Source: Sulfurimonas lithotrophica (GTDB lineage: Bacteria > Campylobacterota > Campylobacteria > Campylobacterales > Sulfurimonadaceae). From it: a DNA stretch of 64,000 nucleotides. This document shows, one piece after another, positions 6,429 to 14,838 of this stretch. The position numbers and the translations under genes are program-made. Under the pieces are notes generated by a model. It searched no databases and was not told the DNA's origin. It worked only from the letters and a program-made list of their open reading frames with translations. The DNA is taken from the NCBI RefSeq assembly GCF_009258225.1, contig NZ_CP043617.1, positions 310,001 to 374,000 of the forward strand, given 5' to 3'. How positions within the stretch are numbered: position 1 is the stretch's first letter; every line of letters starts with the position of its first letter.

Positions 6429-7546
6429 TGTTTAGATTAACAAACTTGATAAAATCGGTGGTAGAAGATCAAAGTCCCAGAGTTTTAGACGGTGCAATAG
6501 CAATATGGAACTTTACAAACAGATGTAATCTTTCATGTTTGCACTGTTACTCGAAATCAACTTTAGATGAAGTTGATACTTTGACTACGCCACAGATTAA
6601 AAAAACGATTTTAGAAATGAAAGAAAACGGGATTAAATTCATTATATTTTCCGGCGGCGAACCTTTAACTAGAAAAGATTTGTTTGAAATAGCTGATTTT
6701 TGTAAGGAAAACGAAATTATTACATATCTATCCAGTAACGGATTATATTTTACAAAATCAAATATTCAAAAAATCGTAGATACTTTTAATTATGTGGGCG
6801 TATCGATTGACGGAGATGAAGAGACACATGATTATTTTCGTGGTTTAAAAGGTGCATTTAAAGAAACTTTAAAAGCTGTTAAACTAGCTAATTCAACAGG
6901 CTCAAAAGTCGGTATCCGTTTTACTATGACAAAAGATACTATAGGTTCACTTGAATATATCTTTGATATGGTTGAGAAAGAGAATATACCAAAAATATAT
7001 ATATCGCATCTAGTTTATTCGGGACGCGGATTAGATAACCTGAAAATGGATTTAACAAAAGAGCAAAGAAGAGAAGCAGTTGATTTTATATTAGATAAGG
7101 CATTTCAGTATCACAAAGAGGGACGTGATATTGAAATAGTTACCGGAAATATGGAGATGGATGCAGTCGTGTTCTTAGAGAGATTTGCAAATGAGTATCC
7201 AGATTTAAAAGAGAAAATGAGAGAGCGTCTTGTTTCATGGGGCGGAAATTCTGCAGGTAGAAAACTATTAAATATAAATAGTGAGGGTGATGTTAGACCT
7301 GATCCGTTTTTCCCGATAACTATAGGAAATATAATAGAGCAAAATTTTAGTGATATTTGGCAAAAAGGAGAATTGTTAGAACAGTTAAGAAAGCATCCAA
7401 GAAAACAGATTAGCGGTATATGCAGTGATTGTGAACAGATAGATATCTGTAACGGAGGAAGTCGTGCTCGAGCTTATGCAATAACAGGAGATTTATGGAG
7501 TGAAGACCCATCATGTTATTTAACAAAAGAAGAAAGAAGGAGATAG
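6428..7546 (+). CDS. nirJ: Heme d1 biosynthesis radical SAM protein NirJ
   Basis: NirJ is the radical SAM enzyme that modifies propionate side chains of a didecarboxysiroheme precursor toward heme d1. In 372 residues the cluster motif CNLSCLHC is at 33-40, followed by a GGEP motif (FSGGEPL). A SPASM-like C-terminal Cys set is seen at 332, 335, 341 and 363, within CSDCEQIDICNGGSRA. It is translationally coupled to the cytochrome gene upstream. The context with nirS, nirF and nirE separates it from the many similar SPASM proteins such as AhbC/AhbD. Confidence 0.93.
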   Translation: MFRLTNLIKSVVEDQSPRVLDGAIAIWNFTNRCNLSCLHCYSKSTLDEVDTLTTPQIKKTILEMKENGIKFIIFSGGEPLTRKDLFEIADFCKENEIITYLSSNGLYFTKSNIQKIVDTFNYVGVSIDGDEETHDYFRGLKGAFKETLKAVKLANSTGSKVGIRFTMTKDTIGSLEYIFDMVEKENIPKIYISHLVYSGRGLDNLKMDLTKEQRREAVDFILDKAFQYHKEGRDIEIVTGNMEMDAVVFLERFANEYPDLKEKMRERLVSWGGNSAGRKLLNINSEGDVRPDPFFPITIGNIIEQNFSDIWQKGELLEQLRKHPRKQISGICSDCEQIDICNGGSRARAYAITGDLWSEDPSCYLTKEERRR

Positions 7547-7550
7547 TATT

Positions 7551-8684
7551 ATGATAAAAAAAATATTTTACACAGTGACTTTGGTCTCATCGTTATTAAT
7601 AAGTGCCGAGGCACAGAGTATTAACCCTATTAAAGCTATGCTTAAGACGGATGAGAAAATTTTTGTGGTTGAGAGAGAAAGTGAATCATTAGCTGTAATT
7701 GAAAACGGCATACCTTCAGGACATATAAAAGGTATGCATAATATGAATCACGGTGTCGTTAAATTTGTCGGTAAAGACGGATACGTAATAAGCCGAGACG
7801 GATATGTAGTTAAGTTTGATCCGGAGAGTGAAAAAATTTTAGCAGAGCGTAAAACAAGTGAGAGTGCTATAGGTTTTACGATAAATGAAAACTATTTAGC
7901 GGTTGCAAACTATGCAAAAAAAAGTGTAGATATACTTGACCGTGATTTAAACCCATTGCAGTCTTTTAATACAGGTAGTAAAAACGTAGGTATAAAAATA
8001 TATAAAAACTATCTTATCTTTTCTCAAATGGATAATGACAAGATTACTGTGCTAAAAGATACCAATGAAGGAAAAGGAAAACCGAATTTTGTTATTCATA
8101 AAGAGTTTGAAGATGTAGGTGTGATGCCTTTTGATGCGATGATAAAAGATAATAACTTTATAACTGGTTTTTTCCAAAGTGAGCATTTTGGCGTAGTTGA
8201 CTTAGATACTATGAAATATTCAAAAATAAAAATAATGTTAGAAGACAGAAAACCTGTTTTAAAAGTACCTCACTTCGGGTTTTGGTCAATTGGCGGAGGG
8301 TATGTATTTATCCCTGCAGTCGGTAATAACAAAGTTATGGTATATACACCTGATTTTAAGCATGTTAAAAATATAGAAACTGAAGGACTTCCTGTATTTA
8401 CTTCATTGTCTCCTGATAAAAAATATTTAGCCGTAACTTTTAGCGGGAAAAAATTTCCGGTAATTCAGATTATAGATACAAAAACATTAAAAATTATCAA
8501 AAGATTTGAGTTTGACGGAAAAGTTCTACATTTAAGATGGTCAAAAGCTAAACCGAACTTATATGTATCAGTAAACGATACAAATAAAATAGCTGTTTTA
8601 AATACTGACGGTTGGTGGTTAAGCAGAGAGATATTCCAAATTAAAAAACCATCGGGTATATTTATTTATGAAGGAAAAAAATAA
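7551..8684 (+). CDS. nirF: Heme d1 biosynthesis protein NirF
   Basis: The protein has 377 residues, with a signal peptide (about 1-21) and a propeller related to the d1 domain of NirS, but no CxxCH. The absence of a heme c domain favours NirF over NirN, which carries one. Visible propeller motifs are HNMNHGVVKF, NYLAVANYAKKS and GFWSIGGGYVFIPAVG. NirF is required for heme d1 formation and binds d1-type tetrapyrroles in the periplasm; its exact chemistry is unsettled. GGAGATAG precedes the start, and the last base overlaps nirE. Confidence 0.9.
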   Translation: MIKKIFYTVTLVSSLLISAEAQSINPIKAMLKTDEKIFVVERESESLAVIENGIPSGHIKGMHNMNHGVVKFVGKDGYVISRDGYVVKFDPESEKILAERKTSESAIGFTINENYLAVANYAKKSVDILDRDLNPLQSFNTGSKNVGIKIYKNYLIFSQMDNDKITVLKDTNEGKGKPNFVIHKEFEDVGVMPFDAMIKDNNFITGFFQSEHFGVVDLDTMKYSKIKIMLEDRKPVLKVPHFGFWSIGGGYVFIPAVGNNKVMVYTPDFKHVKNIETEGLPVFTSLSPDKKYLAVTFSGKKFPVIQIIDTKTLKIIKRFEFDGKVLHLRWSKAKPNLYVSVNDTNKIAVLNTDGWWLSREIFQIKKPSGIFIYEGKK

Positions 8685-9427
8685 TGGGTAACGTGTATTT
8701 GACAGGGGCAGGTCCCGGTGATGTAGAGCTTTTAACTCTTAAAGCTGCTCGTGTGATTAAAGAAGCGGATGTAATAATATACGATCGTTTAGCCAATCCG
8801 GATATCTTAGAGATGTCCAAAGACGGCTGTGAGTTCGTTTATGTCGGAAAAGAGGATGGTCGTCATATCATGCCTCAAGACGATATAAACGAAGTGATAT
8901 ATCAAAACGCCCTAAAACATGAAAATGTTGTTAGGTTAAAAGGGGGTGACCCTTTTGTATTTGGTCGTGGGGGAGAAGAAGCGGCATACCTACAAGAAAG
9001 AGGAATCGGATTTGAGATAATTCCAGGTATTACATCGGCTATATCAGCTCCTGCATATGCGGGGATTCCTGTTACGCATCGCGGAGTTGCGGTTAGTTTC
9101 AGAGTAGTTACGGGGCATGAGTCACCAAATAAAAAAGTTTCACAGATTCCATGGGAGAATTTCCGTACGGATGACACTATTGTATTTTTGATGGGACTTC
9201 ATAACTTGCCAAAAATTACTAAAAAACTTAAAGAGGTAGGAAAAGAGGGGAGTTTCCCTTGTGCCGTTATATCAAAAGGTACTACTAAGGAGCAGTCGGT
9301 TGTAGTAGGTACACTAGATACTATAATTGACTTAGCTAAAGATGTTCCGACACCGGCACTTATCGTTGTTGGAAAAGTAGTTGAATTACGTAAACAGTTA
9401 GAATGGTTTAAGGGTGAAGAAGCATAA
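8684..9427 (+). CDS. nirE: Uroporphyrinogen III C-methyltransferase (NirE/CobA type)
   Basis: The enzyme uses SAM to methylate uroporphyrinogen III to precorrin-2, the entry to siroheme, cobalamin and heme d1. In 247 residues the typical motifs appear in order: VYLTGAGPGDVELLTLKA at the N-terminus, LKGGDPFVFGRGGEEA, PGITSAISAPAYAGIPVTHR, and a C-terminal PALIVVGKVV. There is no CysG-type dehydrogenase/ferrochelatase part. Its place directly behind nirF points to the heme d1 role (nirE), although it could also serve siroheme. The next gene overlaps its end by 14 bases. Confidence 0.92.
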   Translation: MGNVYLTGAGPGDVELLTLKAARVIKEADVIIYDRLANPDILEMSKDGCEFVYVGKEDGRHIMPQDDINEVIYQNALKHENVVRLKGGDPFVFGRGGEEAAYLQERGIGFEIIPGITSAISAPAYAGIPVTHRGVAVSFRVVTGHESPNKKVSQIPWENFRTDDTIVFLMGLHNLPKITKKLKEVGKEGSFPCAVISKGTTKEQSVVVGTLDTIIDLAKDVPTPALIVVGKVVELRKQLEWFKGEEA

Positions 9428-10916
9428 TTATAATGAAGCTATTGAGATAGCCTCAAATATTTTTTGGGTCGGGATGCAGTTAAAAAACGACCCGTTTCAA
9501 TGTCATCCGTATCTTATAAAAAATCAAGATGAATCTATACTGGTAGATCCCGGTTCTATGCTTGAATTTTCTGAGACTGTAAGAAAAGTTAAATCGCTTG
9601 TAGATATAAAAGATATAAAATATATCATATTGCATCACCAAGATCCAGATTTAGCAGCAGCAGTTCCAGAGATTGAAAAACTAATAGATAGAGATGATTT
9701 GTATATAGTTACACACTCAAGAATGTCTGTTTTGATAAAACACTATCTTGTCACTTCCAAATATTATAAGATAGATAAAAATGACAATAAATTAGTAACT
9801 GACAACGGATTTGAGTTAGAATTTTTAACTACTCCGTATTGCCATTCGCCTGGAGCATTTGTAAGTTATGAACCAAAAACAAAAACTCTATTTTCGGGAG
9901 ATATTTTCGGGGGAATAGAAGAGAGTTGGGATTTTTATGCAGATGAGACTTATTTTGAAAAAGCTAAGCAGTTTCATCAGGAGTATATGCCGAGTCGAGA
10001 TATATTTAATTATGCATTAAAAAAGATAGAAAAACTGGATATAGATTTAATAGCCCCGCAACACGGTTCTGTTGTTCAAAAAAAATATATAAAAAACCTT
10101 ATTGAAGATATGAAAAATCTTGATTGTGGATTGTATATTGAGGAAAAATATAACCGTGAACTTTTAGATACGATTGATGAATTAAAAGAAAAAGAAAAAA
10201 CCATACAAGAACGTGACCGTCAACTTTTTGCACAATCAAAGCGTGCAGAAATAGGCGAGATGATTGGAAATATTGCACATCAGTGGAGACAACCTTTGGC
10301 TATTGTTAATACGGTGGTGGCAATTATGGAAGAAAAAAACCAAGCCGGTGCCCTTGAAAAAGATGAAATTAATGAAAAATTAAAGAGTATAACAAAACGT
10401 ATGGAGTATATGTCCGATACGATAGAGGACTTTATTAATTATTATAAGCCCGATAAAGAAAAAACTATGTTTAATATATCAAAGGCTATAGATAAAGCTT
10501 TAGGTATAGTAGATTTTTTAACAAAAAAGAAAGATACGGACGTAAAAATAAACCTAAAAGTAGATAAGAGCTTAGAGACGTACGGTTTGATGAATGAATA
10601 TGTTCAGGTCATAGTAACAATACTCTCAAATATAAGAGATATCATTGTAGAGAAGATGATTGACACTTTATATATAGATATATCTCTATATAAAGATTCA
10701 GGCTTTAACGTGCTTAGTATCTCTGATAATTGCGGGGGTATCAGCAAAAAAAATTTATCAAAAATATTCGACCCGTATTTTACCACTAAACATCAATCTA
10801 TAGGAACAGGACTTGGCTTATATATAGCCAAGATGATAATTGAGGACAATATGGGTGGTGAACTAAGTGCACAAAATAAACTTAACGGTGCAGTATTTAC
10901 AATAAAAACAAGGTGA
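9414..10916 (+). CDS. Histidine kinase with an N-terminal diiron (ODP/flavodiiron-type) sensor domain
   Basis: The 500-residue soluble protein joins two modules. Residues 12-235 are a metallo-beta-lactamase fold of the flavodiiron/ODP kind: NDPFQCHPYLI, then HHQDPD (His75, Asp77, Asp79 in the place of H-x-E-x-D), CHSPGAF (His144), FSGD (Asp163) and APQHGS (His217), so most diiron ligands are kept while the following His is Leu80. A coiled coil (about 245-280) leads to a kinase with H-box NIAHQWRQPL (His289), an SDNCGG box and GTGLGLYIAKMI. The start is GTG, overlapping nirE. No membrane segment or flavodoxin domain is seen. Diiron sites of this fold bind O2 or NO, so this is a likely cytoplasmic NO/O2 sensor for the locus (inference). 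Confidence 0.88.
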   Translation: MKKHNYNEAIEIASNIFWVGMQLKNDPFQCHPYLIKNQDESILVDPGSMLEFSETVRKVKSLVDIKDIKYIILHHQDPDLAAAVPEIEKLIDRDDLYIVTHSRMSVLIKHYLVTSKYYKIDKNDNKLVTDNGFELEFLTTPYCHSPGAFVSYEPKTKTLFSGDIFGGIEESWDFYADETYFEKAKQFHQEYMPSRDIFNYALKKIEKLDIDLIAPQHGSVVQKKYIKNLIEDMKNLDCGLYIEEKYNRELLDTIDELKEKEKTIQERDRQLFAQSKRAEIGEMIGNIAHQWRQPLAIVNTVVAIMEEKNQAGALEKDEINEKLKSITKRMEYMSDTIEDFINYYKPDKEKTMFNISKAIDKALGIVDFLTKKKDTDVKINLKVDKSLETYGLMNEYVQVIVTILSNIRDIIVEKMIDTLYIDISLYKDSGFNVLSISDNCGGISKKNLSKIFDPYFTTKHQSIGTGLGLYIAKMIIEDNMGGELSAQNKLNGAVFTIKTR

Positions 10917-10929
10917 TAAGGATTTTAAA

Positions 10930-11619
10930 ATGGAAATGCAAAAAATAAAAGACATATCTATATTATTAGCAGAAGATGAAGAAGAGTTAAGAGAATTTTT
11001 AAAAGAGTATCTACAAATTTTCTTTACAAAAGTTCATACGGCTGAGAGTGGAGATGAAGCTTATAAACTGTATGAAGATAAGAAGCCCGATATTATTATT
11101 ACCGATATAAATATGCCCTCAATGGACGGACTTACTTTAATATCAAAAATTAGAGAAGAAGATAAAGATACAAAAATAATAGTTATGAGTGCACATTCCG
11201 AGGAAGCAAAATTATTAAAAGCAATAGAGTTGCATCTGGAGACTTACCTGATAAAACCTATAAACGCAGAAAAATTAAAATATGTATTATTAGAAGCGGT
11301 GGAAAATATCAGAAAAGCTATTAAAAGAGTTTATTTATCTGAAAATACATACTGGGAGATGCAATCCCAAACTTTATATCAAGACAACATACCTGTATCC
11401 TTAAAAGCTAGAGAGATACTAGTGTTAAATATGTTATGCTCAAACCCTAATCAACCTATAAGTCCGCAAGATATTTTTTATGCTATATATAAAAACGATA
11501 AAGATAAAGAGTTCTCTTCGGATTCTATTACCTCTCTTATAAAAAGATTACGAAGTAAAATTCCTAAAGAGAGTTTAACTAATGTATATGGAGCGGGATA
11601 TAAGATAATTCCGGTTTAA
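10930..11619 (+). CDS. OmpR-family response regulator, partner of the diiron kinase
   Basis: In 229 residues a receiver domain (about 8-125) keeps the acidic pair Glu15-Asp16, phosphoacceptor Asp59 in ITDINMPSMDG, and Lys109 in YLIKP. The C-terminal winged helix (about 145-229) ends LTNVYGAGYKI, as in OmpR/PhoB regulators. It starts 13 bases after the kinase gene and is surely cotranscribed. The promoters it binds are unknown; the nor and nir promoters next to it are the obvious candidates. Its end overlaps the convergent cytochrome gene by 4 bases. Confidence 0.93.
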   Translation: MEMQKIKDISILLAEDEEELREFLKEYLQIFFTKVHTAESGDEAYKLYEDKKPDIIITDINMPSMDGLTLISKIREEDKDTKIIVMSAHSEEAKLLKAIELHLETYLIKPINAEKLKYVLLEAVENIRKAIKRVYLSENTYWEMQSQTLYQDNIPVSLKAREILVLNMLCSNPNQPISPQDIFYAIYKNDKDKEFSSDSITSLIKRLRSKIPKESLTNVYGAGYKIIPV

Positions 11620-12731
11620 TAAACCATTATCGATTCACTCGCACCTATGTAAGGTTTTATAAGCTCTTTTGTTTTTATATCTAGTTTTTTAGCAATTTTT
11701 GGATTTACTATATAGCTTATCCAAGTAGTAGTAATCTCATCGCCTCTTTGCAACTTTATGTCATAGCTTATATTAACTGAAGTTGCCGCTTTAAGGTTTT
11801 GATTTATTTTATATCCGACAGCTTCATGTGGCATTGATGGATTGTCTTTAGCATCTTTTAATACAATTATAAAAGTAGCTTTTTTATCTTCAAGAGGTGA
11901 ATCTTTGAAGTTACTCCAGATAATTTTACCATCTCTTTTAACAACTGTTTTGGCAAATTTTAATCTCATAGGATGGGTAATAATAGAGTGACCCATTTTA
12001 TTTGATATTATCAGGTTTATTTTTTCATCTTTATAGCTTAGTTCGAGTTTTACGGCTTTTTTAACCATCTCATTTGAATGTACACCCAAGAATTCATGAG
12101 ATTTATAGCTTTCTCTTAAACCTTTATTTTTTTTCTCGATTGTCCCCGGAGTTGATGGCATATGACACCCAATACAGTCACTGGTTTTATCATACTGATT
12201 TTTTGTATTACATACTTCAAAGCCGTGAGAATTTTGTTTATGTGAGTGACAACCCATACAAACTTCCGAATTTTTATATATTTCGTTGTTTTTTGAGTGG
12301 TGTTCATTACTTTCATACGGTTTCTTTAAATTTCCAAATACTGTGGGTTTTTTCTCACCGTTATAGTTTGAAAAGTTAATTTTATGGGCTTTTGAATCGT
12401 AGATTTTACTGATTTGATGACAAAAAAAGCATGATACGCCGTCTGTTTGTCTATAGCTTTTAGGATTTGGTTGTTCTTCTCCGCTCATAACTGCTCTGAG
12501 GTTTTTAGTAGCAGGCATATGACAGATTGCACATTTATATTTATCTTTATTTACGGCATTTTTTACTTTTGCATGTATTTCATCTTTAAAAAGAGATGAT
12601 TTGTGATGCATTGATTTTGCGTGTTCTCGATATATATTCTCATGACATTCATTACATGACTCTGACGAAGGATATTGATTTAGTGAAAAAGAGAAGCTGT
12701 ATAGTAACAGCAAAGAAAGAATAATTTTCAT
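11616..12731 (-). CDS. Periplasmic five-heme cytochrome c (cytochrome c554-like)
   Basis: The gene encodes 371 residues with a signal peptide (about 1-17) and five CxxCH heme sites at residues 26, 67, 101, 158 and 186 (CNECH, CAICH, CFFCH, CMGCH, CIGCH). An additional Cys174 lies between the last two. The first site in SSESCNECHENIYREH resembles the cytochrome c554 family start. Residues 210-371 have no heme site and look like a beta-rich domain. It may accept or deliver electrons in nitrogen-oxide or sulfur metabolism. It is tail-to-tail with the response regulator, so its shared regulation is uncertain. Confidence 0.85.
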   Translation of the reverse strand: MKIILSLLLLYSFSFSLNQYPSSESCNECHENIYREHAKSMHHKSSLFKDEIHAKVKNAVNKDKYKCAICHMPATKNLRAVMSGEEQPNPKSYRQTDGVSCFFCHQISKIYDSKAHKINFSNYNGEKKPTVFGNLKKPYESNEHHSKNNEIYKNSEVCMGCHSHKQNSHGFEVCNTKNQYDKTSDCIGCHMPSTPGTIEKKNKGLRESYKSHEFLGVHSNEMVKKAVKLELSYKDEKINLIISNKMGHSIITHPMRLKFAKTVVKRDGKIIWSNFKDSPLEDKKATFIIVLKDAKDNPSMPHEAVGYKINQNLKAATSVNISYDIKLQRGDEITTTWISYIVNPKIAKKLDIKTKELIKPYIGASESIMVY

Positions 12732-12771
12732 AACTTACTCCAAATTGTAGTATGAAAATTATATCTTATAA

Positions 12772-13470
12772 TTAATATTTTTTCAAATTATGCTTATCCC
12801 AAAGTTCTTTAGCAAGTAAATTACCGGTATCTATTGATTTTTTTGCCCATTTTTTTGCTTTTATAAATTTTTCCTGTGTGCAGTATATTTCAGCTAACAA
12901 ATAATATGCATCCACATCACCGTTTTGTGCATTTTTTTCAAGCCAAAAAGCTGCTTTGTCAAGTTTTAATAGCTGCATATATATACGACCGATATTTTGC
13001 ACGGACGGTTCATAGCCTTTTCTTGCACTTATTTCTAAGAGTTGAGAGCTTTTTGTTACATTCTGGTCAACGCCCTCACCCTTATAATACATTAGTGCTA
13101 AATTATATTGAGCTTTTGGATTTTGCAGATCACTTGAGCGTTCCAGCCAAAAAGCTGCTTTTTTTAAATCTTTTTTGGTATTTAAACCGCTAAAATACAT
13201 CATGGCTAAGTCAAACTGAGCCTCAGCATCAGCATTGTGTGCAGACTTATCCAGCCACTCCATACCTTTGATTTTATCTTTTTCTGTCCCGATGCCGTTA
13301 AAATACAGATAACTAAGTGCATTTTGAGAAACGCTGTTTCCCTCTTTTGCTTCTTTAGTATATAGCTCGAAAGCTTTTTTATACTCTTTTGCTTTAAAAG
13401 CTTCAAGACCACTATCATACGCAAATAAGCTAGCGGATAATACTAAGGTTAAAAAAAGTTTTTTTATCAT
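12772..13470 (-). CDS. Secreted Sel1-repeat protein
   Basis: The gene encodes 232 residues with a signal peptide (1-17, ending LFAYDSG) and about five Sel1-like helical repeats; typical units are ALSYLYFNGIGTEKDKIKGM and NLALMYYKGEGVDQN. Such repeat proteins usually act as periplasmic interaction scaffolds; no enzyme domain is present. Its start overlaps the stop of the L,D-transpeptidase gene by 4 bases (ATGA), so the two are translated together. A role with that peptidoglycan enzyme is plausible from coupling alone. Confidence 0.85.
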   Translation of the reverse strand: MIKKLFLTLVLSASLFAYDSGLEAFKAKEYKKAFELYTKEAKEGNSVSQNALSYLYFNGIGTEKDKIKGMEWLDKSAHNADAEAQFDLAMMYFSGLNTKKDLKKAAFWLERSSDLQNPKAQYNLALMYYKGEGVDQNVTKSSQLLEISARKGYEPSVQNIGRIYMQLLKLDKAAFWLEKNAQNGDVDAYYLLAEIYCTQEKFIKAKKWAKKSIDTGNLLAKELWDKHNLKKY

Positions 13471-14159
13471 TTAAATCCTTCCAAGTTTAAGTTTGGATAT
13501 TGTTTTTTTACTTGATTAAGATGCTCTTTTGCTACTTGAATAAGAATAGGGTCTTTTTTAGAATCCAACCAAATTGCAAGTTCTTTTAAATCTTTATAGC
13601 TCATAGATGTGCATCCGGCAGTAGAAGCGTCTTGGGCTTTTTGAACATGCATAAATATGCAAGAACCTGCATATGGTTTTTTAATATCATTATGACCGAC
13701 TACAATACCGAGTTTGTATTGGTCATCATCCCGCTTCATATACTCAAAACTTTTAGCGTCTTTATCTACAAAGTTTAGCACAGAGTTATAATATTTAGAT
13801 TGAGCATCGTCAATACAGGTGTATTTTTCATCAACTTGCATATAGTCCATTTTATAGTTGTCATCTTTTTTTTCATAACCAAACAGATAAGATAGTTTAA
13901 ATACACCTATCGGTGCTTTTTTGTCTCCCTCTTTTTTATCCGGTTCTTTAACATTTGTTTTAAATGTTGATATGCCTAGACCGTGAGCTAAACCGTTTTT
14001 TCCAATATTTACATCTATAGGACTGGCAACTTTTTGATTATCTTGATATCGTTGCAGTTTTGCTTTGGAGCTGTGTATATTTTCTGCCACAACCAGCACA
14101 ATTTGAGAGGCACAAGCAAATATATGTAAATTTATGATGATTAAGAAAGTTTTTAGCAT
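13467..14159 (-). CDS. L,D-transpeptidase/carboxypeptidase family protein (YkuD fold)
   Basis: The protein has 230 residues, with an N-terminal signal segment and the catalytic YkuD block GSCIFMHVQKAQDASTAGCT: His171 and the nucleophile Cys183 are present. An upstream APIGVF motif is also typical. Family members cut or cross-link peptidoglycan stem peptides in the periplasm. In helical Campylobacterota, related L,D-carboxypeptidases (Csd6/Pgp2) shape the cell; this protein is shorter than those, so orthology is not claimed. It is the first gene of a two-gene unit with the Sel1 protein. Confidence 0.85.
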   Translation of the reverse strand: MLKTFLIIINLHIFACASQIVLVVAENIHSSKAKLQRYQDNQKVASPIDVNIGKNGLAHGLGISTFKTNVKEPDKKEGDKKAPIGVFKLSYLFGYEKKDDNYKMDYMQVDEKYTCIDDAQSKYYNSVLNFVDKDAKSFEYMKRDDDQYKLGIVVGHNDIKKPYAGSCIFMHVQKAQDASTAGCTSMSYKDLKELAIWLDSKKDPILIQVAKEHLNQVKKQYPNLNLEGFK

Positions 14160-14212
14160 AAGATATGTTACTATTACTAAAATATGAAAGAGATTAATTA
14201 CGGAAAAATATT

Positions 14213-14836
14213 ATGAGCATAGGTATTTCCAAGGCATCAAAAGAGGATGCCGGATTTTTAGCACAGATGATTCTTCAAAGTTCCAGAGCTGAAAAAAAAT
14301 TTGGTATATATGATTTGGTTTTTGGAGTTAAAAAAGATGAAGAGTTGTTAAAATATTTAGAAAGACTAATAGTTACAGATACTAAAAACCATTGTCATTA
14401 CAGTAATTTTTTAATAGCAAATATAGATTCAAAACAAGTCGGTACACTTTGTAGTTATGAGCCTCGAATATCTACACACGATGCATTTAAAAGATCATTG
14501 CAGGAGATAGGTTTTGAAGGTGATATAAGTGAATATGAAGATATATTGAACGTATGTAACTTTGCACAAAATAATCGTACATTGATTTTTGATTTTATGG
14601 AAGAGTTGGAAGGTTTTGTTGATGTCGGTATTTTAAAAGCATTAATGCAAAAGAGTTTACTTACGGCTAGATTAAAGGGCTATAGAATAGCACAAACAAT
14701 AGTAGAAATTGGATCGCTTGAAACTATACTGCTTTATAAAAAACTGGGTTTTAGAGAAGTAAAACAAAAAGAGTGTGATTTATATAAAGAAAAATTTGGA
14801 CGTATGGGTCTTGCACTTTTAGAGATAGAGTTTTAA
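14213..14836 (+). CDS. GNAT-type acetyltransferase-like protein
   Basis: The 207-residue protein has a GNAT-like ending: a helix (RLKGYRIAQTIVEIGS) followed by LLYKKLGFREV, the usual beta6-alpha4 pattern, and an N-terminal ISKASKEDAGFLAQMI strand-helix. The acetyl-CoA loop (Q/R-x-x-G-x-A) is weak, so activity and substrate are unknown. It starts within 60 bases of the divergent L,D-transpeptidase gene. The antiporter gene follows with 2 bases between the stop and its proposed AUA start. Confidence 0.65.
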   Translation: MSIGISKASKEDAGFLAQMILQSSRAEKKFGIYDLVFGVKKDEELLKYLERLIVTDTKNHCHYSNFLIANIDSKQVGTLCSYEPRISTHDAFKRSLQEIGFEGDISEYEDILNVCNFAQNNRTLIFDFMEELEGFVDVGILKALMQKSLLTARLKGYRIAQTIVEIGSLETILLYKKLGFREVKQKECDLYKEKFGRMGLALLEIEF

Positions 14837-14838
14837 CC

